Source: Physcia stellaris
Lineage: Eukaryota; Ascomycota; Lecanoromycetes; Caliciales; Physciaceae
Reading direction: 5' to 3'
Length of the DNA: 64,000 nucleotides
NCBI GenBank assembly: GCA_018902385.1
Contig: JABSSW010000029.1
Location: forward strand, 124,001-188,000
Below are positions 21,606-33,019 of this stretch, one piece after another; the first letter of the stretch is position 1; each line of letters opens with the position of its first letter. The notes below the pieces were generated by a model. It did not search any database, had not been told where the DNA came from, and was given only the letters and a program-made list of their open reading frames with translations. The translations under genes and the position numbers were made by a program.

Positions 21606-24600
21606 TTATCCTGCGCCTGCCTGACCCTGTTCTGGATCCTTGGCATGAGCCTCGCTCACGTTCACAGCGAGGAAGCTCTTCGGTAGCTTTACGGTGTTGA
21701 ATTTGGCTCTCAGCGTCTCAATGACTTCTTTCCAGTCTTGGTGTGCTGTGAGACTTCGTCGTGGCGCACAGCCAATGGAATGCTTTGAGTCGAGCACAAC
21801 ATGGAGCGGATCAACGGTATGGCACCCTGGACTGATGCTAATGCGGATACTGTATTCAAAGGTGTCGGCGTCTTTATCCTCAGATTCATAAAGCTCAAAG
21901 CTAATTGTAGAGAGGTAATCCAGTTCGGGAATGGCGTTTCTCTCAATCTTCGTCTTGATGCCACCTTCGAGGATGCAGTTGAGTAATGTGTAGATGTGGG
22001 ATTCTTTGGTAAAATAGATGAAAGACTTCCCTTCTTCGGATGCCTGCACCTCTTCGAGATCTTTCACAACCTCTTTCAAGAGAGGCAGCGATGTCAGAAG
22101 CCCGATTTCCAATTTTTCACTATCATCAATGCCGTATTCCTGGGGACAAACAAAGTCAAAGAGAATCTTGGCCAACCTATACAGCTCACGCAGCTTCTCT
22201 AGTCGAATATCTAACTTAGCCTTGGTTTGACCGCTACCAATGAAGAGCTTGAAGTATGACTCTTGCATCTCCTCACGGGACGGTTGGGGTGATGGCGGAC
22301 TCAAGACAGACTTCCTCCTGAATCCCATCCGAGACGAAAGACTACTGCTTGGTGGCTTCTCCGTAAACTTCTCGTTACCGCTATCTTTCCTTTCATGGGC
22401 TCGGGTAGTGGTTACGTCTTGTGGAAGTGCTTTCACAGGCTGCTGCGCGGCTACCGGGCGAGTTGGCTGCTCATTGGCCGCAGCATTACCGAGCACAGAT
22501 TGTTGCGATGTGGCCGACCCATTTTCTGATGCATTTGAAGGAGTTTGATCCGAGACTGGATTGTCATCTGCCAGCATACCGGGTGGGGGCGTGAACACCC
22601 ATTCCAAGAAATTTCGATTGTGCAAGGCGTCAAACTTCATAGTATCGTAAAGCTCGGAGATTTTGCTTGGGTCAACCTTTTCGGAATCGCAGAATTCGGT
22701 AAACAGCTTCTCCCATCTCTCCTTGAATAATTCTGCATCCTCACCACAACACCATCTCGCTTGGATTTGTGCAAGGTTCTTAGCTTGAGCCATAGCTCCG
22801 CCAGAAGCTGATGCAGACTTCGTTGTGCTATCGGATCCTCCAGTACTTTTGGCTGCACTTTGACTGGCGGTAGATCCTGAAGTACTATCGCTCAAACTGG
22901 ACACTGAGGCAGCCGCAGTACCAGCAAGCGTCTTGAAGTTATGCCTCATAACTTTTCTGTGAAACACCATCAGCTCAACAACCGTACGCACGACGACCGA
23001 CGGTTCGGGCGTGTTAGGAGGCCAGGCAAATTGTGGGGGTGCTTGATGACCCTCTCTTAGCAATAGCTTTAGCTTTTTCTTGACCTTGTCCATCACGTCC
23101 TTTGCAGCGTTAGAGTCATCTAGAAGATCTTTTCTCACAGTGATAAAACTATCAGATGTATCCTTTTTATTGAGGAATGATGCTGCCCATATTTGTGCTT
23201 AAAGGATTTCAGTGCAGTTCTTCCAACGGTATCAGGCCACTTACCACTCGTGCTGACTCGCTTCTCGGAGCTTGTGAATACACGCACATTATCCAGGATT
23301 TCGGTATTCATCAGTGATAGATCACTTCGCATATTCTCCCCCAAGTCCTGCGATTGGTACCTAGCGGCATGTGTCGGCTCTCCTCCCCACTTGATGATCA
23401 ATTGCAATTTATCCAGAATGAGATCATTTTCAGCAGCCGAGAAACGAGAAAGCGTAACGTCAGTCAGAGAATCGCTTCTGTTGTGCGACCTGGTTTGATC
23501 TTTTAACCCTTCGGGCTCCAAGACAATCTCTTTAGCGATAATTGGAGAATCCGGTAATGGCTCTCCATTGTCTACGCTAGCTCGAAGCTTCCTTATCTCC
23601 TCCGGTTTCCTTTTACGAAACATTGGCTTGATTTGAACTTTCGTTCCCGTCCATGCGCCCTTCCGAGCGAGGGCGGTTCTCAATATTTGGAGTTTGCCAG
23701 GATCCTCAATCCCTTCCTCCATTGCCAACTTCACAGCATCAAGAACGCTATTCAGTGCAGCTTCCCCTTTAAGCAACACTTCTTCTTGATGGCCTTTCAG
23801 AAGTTTTACGAAGGGCTGAGTGCTAAAAGTAAATTTGAACTTCTGCTTTGGTGTTCGATCGGCATGTCTAATGACAGAGACCATTCCCTTAAGCTTCCAG
23901 GAATGCTTCGATGACGGTTGTGGCACAGGATCCAAGGGCTCTCCGGCGGGTGACGTTGGTTGAGTAGTGATTTCGCTTGGCTTTGGGATGGGTAAGCTTG
24001 GGGAAGGGAGCTTGTCGGTGGCTGGCACCTTGACAGGCAGAGACGCAATTTTATTGTCGATACTTGGTGGTGAAGATAATGGAGGGGTGGAGGTAGCTAG
24101 CTCTGGAGACGCGGTGCCATGGGTGCGATGGGCAAGGTGATGCCCTTTCAATTTGCTCATGCTTGGTGATTTGATGATGTCTTTGAGGGTAGAGCGATGA
24201 TTGGCGGTGGTGTTCTTACGTTGCGGCAAGCTTTCTATAGCCGGCTCTTCTGTTGTGCCCGGAACTTGTGCAGCTCTACCACGCTTCTGCTTCTCCTCGA
24301 CGAACATCTTCCTAAGTATTCCAGCGCATGCGTCGTAATAATTGTTGTTGTCTTTGACAAAACTCCAGCCATTCACATCGATTACGAAGCTTTGAGTACC
24401 AGACCTAAGCAGATCAAACCCGCAAATACGCTGTCCAAAGCCATTGGCGATTTTTGATGCCATCAGCGACTCCTCAGCTGTGAGATTAACGACAAATCTT
24501 ATTTCCTTTCCATGGTTATTCCTGCGCACGAGGCCGTCGACGACAGGGGATATGCGAGTCTCGGAGTGACAATAATCCGGGCCAACGGTATACGCTTTGA

Positions 24601-26314
24601 TATCCTCTGCGTTGACGACGTGAAGAAATTTCTCGTAGACGTAGCTACTATTGCCGTCAAGAACTGCTTGGGGAATAATCAGACTGGGGTCCCATTCGGA
24701 GCTTTTGTTACCAATCTTTCTAAATAGCTTGCGAGCACCGCCACCATCATGAGATCTGGGGAAATAGATGCGGATGTTGTGGTCTTCGCCACTGACAGGC
24801 TTCTCTACGAAAGGCTTTCTGATAGTCTTCCCATCTACTAATAATACATCGCCGTCTTCAAGAGCTTCAACCCTTTGAGGCTTGGGTATCCCTCCGCCAG
24901 TGCCATCATCAGGACCTTCTAGCCTGACTCCACTGAGCAGTCGCACATGGTCAGCAAGCTCGGGAGATTCAAGTTTTGGCCCACCGTCTCTGTTGACTTC
25001 TATTCTATCTGGGGTTGGAACACCCATGCTGTCGAGAACGCGTAAGCAGATTCTGCGGTCCCACAATATCTTTTGCATTGGTAGATCGTTAACGACGAAT
25101 GGCTTGCGAAGTTTGACATATGCTATTGCTTTATCCAAGGGGAAACCCTCGGAGAAGAATGAGATTAGGAAATCGCAGACAGGCCAATTCTCGACGTCTT
25201 CGTCCTGAATGACCTTGTCACCAAATATTAAAACCTCGAACTCTCCTTGGGACTGAAGGCGAGTAAGAATGTTACGGCTGGGCTTACTACGTGCTTTCGC
25301 ATCAAGAGCGCAGACACCCAACTTTCCCACATGGGGTACCTTGACACGATCACTACTGCTAGGGCTAGCAGTGCTACTAGCAACATTACTACCGCTTGGC
25401 TGTCTTTGTGTCCTGCTTCGAGATCGACGCGGTGGCTGTGGTCTTGCCAAGGCACCAGAAGACCATGACTCGGACGGTACGGCGGTATCTTTCGTGGCAC
25501 CTGATGGGACAACATGGTGCAACTGAGCATTCGCAGTCACTGATACTGGATCAGCAGCGGTGGTAGGTGCTGAAGGCACGTCACCCTTGACAAAACCTTT
25601 CGTAGGCGATACCGGGACCGTAGAGGAACCAGTCTGGGCCAACGGGGCTCCTTTGACCGATCCGGCATTCGAGCTTGCGGTACTCTGGGGTGCACTGGCT
25701 GTTGCAGTAGCCCCGCCACAGAGCGCGGAACCTAGTGAATATAAAGACGAAAAGGACAACCGGTTGCCTACACTTTCCGTATCCGGGGCAGAGGGTTTCA
25801 GAGACGCTTCTGGCAAAGTCAACTGTTCTGCGGTAGATTTGCCCTCGGATCCGCTTTGTAGCGGAGTCTTCTCGGCGTCATCAAGCACAGCTGAATCGTC
25901 TTTGGCTTTCTTCGCGTTGACATCTATATCTGCCAGTGGGCCACTCTCGATGTTGGGAAAACCCGCGGAAGGGCGGCGTGATGTTGATGGTCTGAAGGTG
26001 GAAGATGGCTTGGTGGCTGGCGGAGGCATCGATATGCTTGCTCTACCCACATTCCCACCTATTGTTCCGACATCTGCGAATCTGCTCTTTCTGTTCGTTG
26101 CCGCAGATAATGCCGAACTTGTGAGTAGCGAGTGGGAGGGAGCCCGTGGCTTTGTTCCGGATGAAGAGCGTTTCGGTAGATCCAATTGATCATTTATTGA
26201 CGGATCTGTCTGATCTGGTCCTACTTCCTGCCGTCCGACCTCTCCAGAACTGATGTGGGAGGTCTGTGAGGACGCAGCACTCTCGCGGCTTATCGTTCGA
26301 GACAACGAGGCCAT
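21606..26314 (-). CDS. asp1: Inositol hexakisphosphate/PP-InsP5 kinase (VIP1/asp1)
   Basis: Bifunctional enzyme of inositol pyrophosphate metabolism: an ATP-grasp kinase makes 1-PP-IPs and a histidine-phosphatase-like domain removes them. Two exons: complement(21606..23197, 23245..26314), 1553 residues. The intron is 47 bp; the acceptor at 23198 restores [14 protein letters not shown]. Seen: a long Ser/Pro-rich N-terminus (about residues 1-330), kinase domain from [15 protein letters not shown] through [34 protein letters not shown] and [17 protein letters not shown]-like IDVNGWSF, a linker, the phosphatase signature [12 protein letters not shown] near residue 815, [28 protein letters not shown], and a C-terminal part with [16 protein letters not shown] and [17 protein letters not shown]. 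The start is the first ATG of the open frame, divergent from UTP21 271 bp away. Confidence 0.96.
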
Positions 26315-26585
26315 GAAGATCCGTTCCTCTACCCCAAATGGTCAGCCCATGGTGAAAAGGAAAGTTGGCATAGGCACGATAAAGGTGCTGCCAGAGGAGC
26401 TAGATGAGAAAGCGGAGAGAGAGAGCATAAGGTAACGTAGGGTGCATGTGAATCCTGCCTGTCCAGAATTTCGCGTGGGGCACTCTTTCCTCTTTGGGCG
26501 ACTCGCGAAAAATTGCCCGAAACAAAAACACATCTGAGGCCTCCATGCTGCCGCTTGGCAATTACCCAGAAACACCCTTCACGAC
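26315..26585. promoter_or_regulatory. divergent promoter region VIP1 / UTP21
   Basis: 271 bp between the two start codons, so both promoters must lie here or in the leaders. CGCGAAAAATTGCCC at about 26505 resembles the RRPE-type element (GAAAAATT core) common before ribosome-biogenesis genes, which would fit UTP21. This is pattern recognition only. Confidence 0.35.
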
Positions 26586-29500
26586 ATGTCAGATGATGCA
26601 TCTAATAATGCTATCGAAGCTCGTACCTCCAAGCGACAGAGACTTTCGAACGGAGAGCCCGCACAAGAACGGGTCCCTAGACTTTTTGCGCCGTTTCGGG
26701 TAAGAATTTACTGCTCGAGGATCTGGAAGAAATGAAGCTGAATTTCTCATAGACTCTAGGCCTTGTCTCCTCGACGGCTGTTCCTTTCACCTCCCTCCCT
26801 CTTGGCAAGACTACCTTCCAAATCACCACCTCCGTCGGCCGCTGTCTGCAGACTTACGATCTTCGCAAGGGTCTCAATCTCATCTTCTTGACTCGACCGC
26901 AAACGCCAGCAATCATTACTGCAACGCTAGCATGGAAAGATCTGGTCTTCGCAGCATGGGCCGAGGCAGCAGCTGGTGGCAACGTGGGTATATGGATCTT
27001 CAAGCGGGGGAAGAAAGTGGGCGAGCTAGAGATGCCCAAAGGACGTGCTGAACCTGTTAAATCACTCGTGATACTAGGTTCCTGGGTAGTGGGATGCTGT
27101 TCCTCGAGAATTGAGGTATGGAAATCGGCTACGAATGAACACTACACAACCATCACTCCAGCCGGGGCTCATGGAGGAATGCTTACTGGAAACCTCTGCA
27201 ATATGCCTACCCTCTTGAACAAGGTGTTTGTTGGAAAGAAAGATGGTGTCGTTGAGATGTGGAATGTTAGCACTGGGAAGCTCATATACACATTTTCCCC
27301 ACCAAACGCATTCTCGGGCTCGGTCACAGCTCTACAGCCCACGCCAGCATTATCCATGCTTGCTATTGCTAGGTCGGACGGCTCCATCGTGATACACGAT
27401 ATTCGGTCCGACAAGATCATACTACAGCTAAACGCCAAGTCAAGACGAAACGCAACCATTACCTCCATATCCTTTCGTACCGATGGGCTTGGTGCGGGAG
27501 AAGATGGTCAAAAAGCGGGCATCATGGCCGCTGCAGGCCCGGGTGATGGGAACGTTACGCTGTGGGACTTAAACAACGGAGGCCGGATTAGTGGCGTTCT
27601 AAGAGGCGCCCATAACCCACCGTCATCGTCACAGGGCGAAGTCTCTGGCGGCGTCAATAAAGTGGAGTTTCTACCCGGTCAAGCTGTCATGGTCACAAGC
27701 GGACTAGACAATGCCCTCAAATCCTGGATCTTCGACGCAAAATCATTGACCACAGTACCAAGGATACTACATTCACGTAACGGTCACGCCGCGCCGGTCA
27801 CAACCTTGGGTTTCTTGCCTACCAATTCGGATGGATCTGATGCGGGTGGTAAATGGCTACTTAGTGCAGGGCGTGACCAAAGTCTATGGGGCTGGAGTCT
27901 CCGGCGGGATGGACAAAGTACTGAGCTAAGCCAAGGCAATATACGTAAAAAAGCAAAGAAGCTTGGAGTTCTCGGAAAGAACCTCGAGGTTGATCCATCG
28001 ACTACGCTGGAGGATCTCAAGGCCCCAGAGATCACTTGCTTTTCCTCCTCCCTAAACCGCGATGGTGGCATGGGTGCCTCCAGCGGCGGCGGGGGTGTGT
28101 GGACCAACGCTACTACCAAGAAGGGCACAGCAGATGCAACTGACAGCGCAGCTACTGGCTGGGAGAGCATTGTAACTGGCCATCGCGGCGACAAATACGC
28201 AAGGACATGGTTTTGGGGCAGGAAAAAAGCGGGTCGATGGGCCTTTGAGACGGGCGATAGCACTGAGGTAACCAGCGTCACAGTCACGTCATGTGGCACG
28301 TTTGCTATAGTCGGCTCTGCTGGAGGTAGCATATCAATGTTCAATCTGCAATCTGGCATACAGCGCCAGAAATTCCCCACGCCGTTGACGCCTTTACAAG
28401 CAAAAAAGCTAAAAGCAACGCAAATCAATGGCAGCCAAGCTGTCAATGGGCTCAAAGCTCGTAGCAAGTTCGGCGCAGGCGAGGGCAAGCACCGGAAGCC
28501 GGTTACAGGCCTGATGGTCGACGCGATGAATCGAACGCTCTATAGCTGTGGACTTGATGGAAAATTGAAGTTTTGGGATTTTCATTCAGGCCTTCTGCGT
28601 GACGAGATAGACTGGTCACCAATGTCTTCCATAATTGCTTCGAGGTATCACAGACAAAGCGATCTCATAGCGCTCAGTTGCGACGATCTTTCGATTCGCG
28701 TTATCGACACCGAAACCAAGAAGCTAATTCGAGAGCTCTGGGGCTGTCTTGGTCAGATTAGCGATTTCTGCTTTTCTCACGACGGTCGTTGGATTGTAGC
28801 CGCCTCGATGGACTCCATTATCCGGGTTTGGGACCTGCCAACTGGCCATCTTATCAATGCTATCAGACTCGACAGCCCATGCACAGCGCTTGCTTTCTCC
28901 GATGTTGGGGAATACTTTGCCACAGCTCATGCTGATAACGTCGGAATCAACGTTTGGAATAATCGCACGTTATTTACGCATGTTCCTACTAGACTTATTA
29001 GTAACGATGAGATCGTTGACGCAATAGCACCAACGGCGTCTGGTGAAGATGGTCAAGGGTTAATAGAAGCAGCGTTCGACGGTGATGAGGTCTCAGATTC
29101 GGCTCCATCAGCTTTTGCCGTCAATGTCTCAGACCAATTGAGCATTGAAATGGAGACACTGTCGCTGGTACCTAAGTCGCGATGGCAAACTCTACTTCAT
29201 CTCGATGCCATCCGCGCAAGGAATAAACCTAAAGAACCCCCCAAGGCCCCCGAAAAGGCACCCTTCTTCCTACCCTCGCTTGAAGGTAGCAAACCTGCTT
29301 CAGCCGTCTCACAAGATAATGAATCACAGATAACTGCTGCAGAGAGATCTAGAATCCTGAAGCTAGATCGAAGCAGTACTCAAAATCCTTTCCCAGTCAC
29401 CCTCCGTACCGGCGCTCAGATTGGCGATTATACTGCCTTCATCGATCATCTTAAGTCCCTTCCTCCCTCTGCAGCAGACATTCAAATTCGTTCGCTTAAT

Positions 29501-29749
29501 CCAACTGAATCAGTACCATTCGTTGCAGCATTAAGGTGGCGGTTAGAGCAGAGGAGAGACTATGAGCTCGTCCAAGCTTGGATGGCGGTTTTCTTAAGGG
29601 TCCATGGAGAAACTATCCTTGCTGATGGACCCTTGGCAGATTCATTGAAGGCTTGGAGAGCAGAGCAAGCCGAAGAAGGTAGAAGACTGGGTGCATTAGT
29701 GGGGTATTGTGGGGGTGTGGTGGGCTTTCTCAGGAGCGCAAGAGTCTAA
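26586..29749 (+). CDS. UTP21: U3 snoRNP protein UTP21 (WDR36 homologue)
   Basis: Component of the UTP-B part of the small-subunit processome, acting in nucleolar 18S pre-rRNA processing. Two exons: join(26586..26699, 26753..29749), 1036 residues. Splicing joins RLFAPFR to TLGLVSSTAVPFTSLPLGK, the conserved UTP21 start; the intron is 53 bp. Seen: many WD40 blades across about residues 45-700 (VFVGKKDGVVEMWNVSTGKL, DGSIVIHDIRSDK, SCGLDGKLKFWDF, VAASMDSIIRVWDLPTGHLI), then the Utp21 C-terminal domain (KSRWQTLLHLDAIRARNKPK, NPFPVTLR, LRWRLEQRRDYELVQAWMAV). Length and order match the family. Confidence 0.96.
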
Positions 29750-30148
29750 TTGATTCAAGAGAATTTATCGATCCTGTCAACGATTACGTTAGCGTGAGGT
29801 AGCGAAGGTTTGCAGATATCAAACCCGTGGAGGATACCAAAAGTCAAAGATAGCTGGATAAGGCAGAAGGTCGGCAGATGTCTCATCTTGATTGACTCTC
29901 CCCTGGCAAAATTGAGTGCCGATCTCATTCCACTTGATCACGGTTATCCACTCAAAACCGAACGAACAAAGGATAGCCCGACTTGGGAGATACCTCAAGT
30001 CTTAAACTTCATTCAATCCACGTTCTGAACTCCAAAGACGAATAACCTTGATTTGGCGAATGATATCTATCTTTCATCGGCACTCACTTTTGTCCGGGAG
30101 AAGTGATTGAACAGCGATGATTCGGATGGACAAAGTAATGAAACGTCG
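29750..30148. other. convergent 3' intergenic region
   Basis: Lies between the 3' ends of UTP21 and the lipid-kinase-like gene. No gene recognised; should contain both polyadenylation sites. Confidence 0.45.
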
Positions 30149-31726
30149 TCATTTGATGATAAGCAAGTTGAGTAGGCTTTGATCACATCTGCGAACCTCG
30201 ACCCATCCACCTTTGCCGATTCGAACGATCTTACCGTCAACGCATACGCGCCTCCAACGAGCATCATTCTCCTCAAGATCGATTCTCAATCCTTCAATCG
30301 ATTGATACAAGACCGCTCCGTCTTCGATATGAGTACCATTGTCGAATGCTCGACCTAGCAATCAAGAAGTTAGCACTTCTTGTGTTGAGCAGAACCATTC
30401 TTGCATGGAAAGGTTCCAATATGAACAATCAAACCTCCCGCAAGGAAATGCCGTCATATATATGTGCTTACCCATAATACTCATTACACGCTCTCCAGAC
30501 ATGGGACCAAAGTACAGAAGCCTCATCTGACCATCCAGGGGTCGCGAAAGCGGGGAGATGGTCAATCTTTGCTCTAGCTTTGACACCATTGTAGCCAGAA
30601 CGTACATGTGCTCTTGTCCCATCAGAGAAGCGGAAAGGCTTCGCCTGTTGAGGTGGTCATTGATGGGAGTTACTTTACCCTGGTACGCATGGGGCGAGGA
30701 ACCGTCTGGTGGGGATAACAAAGCATTCGCAGCCATCGTGAACCTATCAGAACCGTGTTTCCGATACTCTGTTGTATCGCTATCTGCGACAAGAGAAGCA
30801 TGTAGGCCCCAGCTACATACGACGGCGCCGTACATGAAACCATTCCCACTCCCGCCATCGAGCGGAAGTTGCTCTGATTTTTCTCCCTCGTCAACAAGAA
30901 GCTCGGCACCTGGAGAGAAGGTTGCTTTAAAAGTTGGAATTTCTTGCGGCGAACCACGGAGTAAGTGACGCAGACCATGAGTTGCATCACTATTGATGCC
31001 TGCGGAATTGGCCATTGCATTGCCTGTACCCATTGGTATCAGGGCTATCGTAGGCTTGACAAATGAGTCTTTCTCTTTATCATTCATATGACACGAATGG
31101 AAGACATTGATAAGATCGACTATTGCGCCATCACCAGCAAGCAGGACTATGGTTTGGGCGATACCTGATCTAGCTCGCGGTGAAAAGATAGTCTCAGCGA
31201 GCTCGCTGACAGTCTTTGCTGATGTGGTCCTGTGCGCTTCGTATCTGCCGTCTAAACCCAGCGCACTCAACAACGGACGTACGACGTCTTCAAAGAATGC
31301 CTCCGCGAGCCCGGTGCCGGAACGGGTCGATATAACAACGTGGATATTGTTCTGCTCCTCAAGGGCTGAACTCTGAAGATGTGGCGGTAGGGAATCGCAG
31401 GAGTGTTGTTCTTCGAGTGATGTGGAAAGGCCTGTAGCCTCGATTGCCTCAAAACGACATGCAGTCTTGAAGGTATCGTCCCCCTTCACCACTAAAATAG
31501 ATCGTGCCTGATCGCGATCATTGCGGGATCCTGTCAAAAGTAGTTTATCCGTGACAGCGATAATGCATTGGTCGTCGATGACCTCATGGTGATCATCATA
31601 CTTGATTAGCAAATGTCCATCATCAACAGTGACCACGGCTTGCTCTCCTCGTAATGTCCTTGAATGGCTTTGACATTGTGAGATGTCCATAAGGCTGACC
31701 GGCTTGCTAGTCCCTATGTAGCTCAA
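30149..31726 (-). CDS. Diacylglycerol/sphingoid-base kinase-like protein
   Basis: Two exons: complement(30149..30354, 30472..31726), 486 residues; the 117 bp intron restores ERVMSIMGRAFDNGTHIEDG. Seen: an N-terminal PH-like region, then a DAGK catalytic domain with IHVVISTRSGTGLAEAFFED, VLLAGDGAIVDLIN (residue ~198, in place of the usual GGDG), LIPMGTGNAMANS (~234), GFMYGAVVCSWGLHASLV and a C-terminal lobe ending GLRIDLEENDARWRRVCVDG and RIGKGGWVEV. The family phosphorylates lipid substrates such as diacylglycerol or sphingoid bases with ATP. The substrate cannot be read from the sequence. The GGDG to AGDG change may affect the nucleotide loop or be normal for this subfamily. Confidence 0.88.
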
Positions 31727-32051
31727 TATACCTTGCTACCTACGAAGGGCCAGGAGTATTCGGATTCGTGATTCTGGGAACGCCATTCTCCCACCACATC
31801 CCACCCTGTTATAGCCACGATGTGGAACACTACTGCCTTGACTAATCCTTTGTTTATGCCGAGGCATCTTCATTGACGCGACTAGCGGGATGACGCGCTT
31901 TTAGGGCAGCATCCAACGCCAAGACTTCACGAATGCCGCAATTCAGCCCTACCAAACAACTGTCTCTGTCCCCATTCCAAAGGTGCTTGAAGCCTTCATC
32001 ATGATCTCTAATGACCATACCGTGTAGTCACACATCCATTCAGCAACCACC
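31727..32051. other. divergent intergenic region
   Basis: 325 bp between the starts of the lipid-kinase-like gene (minus) and the small membrane protein gene (plus). No coding content seen; presumably carries both promoters. Confidence 0.45.
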
Positions 32052-32774
32052 ATGGCCTCAGGCGGCTGGTTCTTCCTCATCTTCCTCGCCCTCCTCATCC
32101 TCGGTGTCGTCGGCTGGATAGTGTTCACCCGCGTCCGCGCCCAGCGACAAGGCCTCCCCCCTCCCTCGCTCTCCTCCTACAATCCCTTCGCGAACCGACA
32201 CCGCTCTTCAGGGACATCCTCAACGCGATCCGGCGGCGTCATCGGCTGGGCGAAGTCGAAATTCGACTCCCTCAAGGGTGGAGGAGGGGGTGCTTACGGA
32301 CCAGCGGGCGGGCCGAGACGAGGCTTGGACCCTGACGGGGCGTGGGATACTCGAGTCGGCGATGAGGCTGATGCGTATGGCCATGGAGGCTACTACGAGG
32401 AGCAAGAGCTGGGATTGCATTCGTCGTCTGGTGGTGGGGATTCGTATGCCGGTGGGGGATACGGGCCGCAGCATTCGAGGGCGTTGCCGGAGTATGGCGC
32501 GGAGGAAATGGAGAGGGGAAGGAGTAGGAGCCGGGATGATGGGTTTATTGGGGGCGGGCAGAAGGGGTTGGATGAGAGGTATGATCAGGAGATGGGGAGG
32601 CAGGTAAAACAGGCGCAGAACCCGTTTGGGGATCAGGCGGAGAGGAGTGAGTTGAGGGGTGTCAGTCCGAGATCGGTGGAACTGGATGGTACGAGTCACG
32701 TTGGAGGAAAGGGGGGAGGGGGTCATGGTGATAGTCCGACGGAGAGGCGGAGTATGTTTAGGGAGAATATGTAG
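32052..32774 (+). CDS. small single-pass membrane protein, Gly/Arg-rich tail
   Basis: 240 residues, single exon, start in the context ACCATGG. Seen: one N-terminal transmembrane segment (WFFLIFLALLILGVVGWIVF, residues ~6-25) followed by basic RVRAQRQG, then a long disordered Gly/Ser/Asp-rich tail with SSYNPF and NPFGDQAE motifs and a C-terminal RRSMFRENM. This layout matches a conserved ascomycete family loosely labelled acid phosphatase-like, though no phosphatase motif is visible. Topology is probably a short N-terminus outside or in the lumen and the tail cytosolic. Function unknown. Confidence 0.8.
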   Translation: MASGGWFFLIFLALLILGVVGWIVFTRVRAQRQGLPPPSLSSYNPFANRHRSSGTSSTRSGGVIGWAKSKFDSLKGGGGGAYGPAGGPRRGLDPDGAWDTRVGDEADAYGHGGYYEEQELGLHSSSGGGDSYAGGGYGPQHSRALPEYGAEEMERGRSRSRDDGFIGGGQKGLDERYDQEMGRQVKQAQNPFGDQAERSELRGVSPRSVELDGTSHVGGKGGGGHGDSPTERRSMFRENM

Positions 32775-33019
32775 CATTATGCACCGTTTGGCCGGCTTGG
32801 GAAGCAGCATTTAGCGTCTGTATTGATAGGCATGGAGTATATTATAGAAAACAATCTCCCTCTTCGAATACAGTGTGATCGATGAGTATCGCAATCGTTC
32901 GTCGGGTCACTAAGGATGTCTTGGCATCGTGCTTTCTCCGGATCTTCCAAGTCCACCTACTCACTTCCTTTTCTATTCTGTTTGAATGCAACGATTGAGC
33001 GACGAAACATACTGCAACT

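Noticed and set aside
25560-26189. 209-codon plus-strand frame opposite the VIP1 N-terminus
   Set aside because: Antisense to the Ser/Pro-rich disordered region; no signal, no domain and no independent promoter evidence.
27784-28488. 234-codon minus-strand frame inside UTP21
   Set aside because: It is antisense to a strongly conserved WD40 coding region and has no domain of its own; a shadow of the real gene.
32220-32810. 196-codon antisense frame over the small membrane protein
   Set aside because: Open because the sense strand is Gly-rich and stop-poor on the other strand; no domain.
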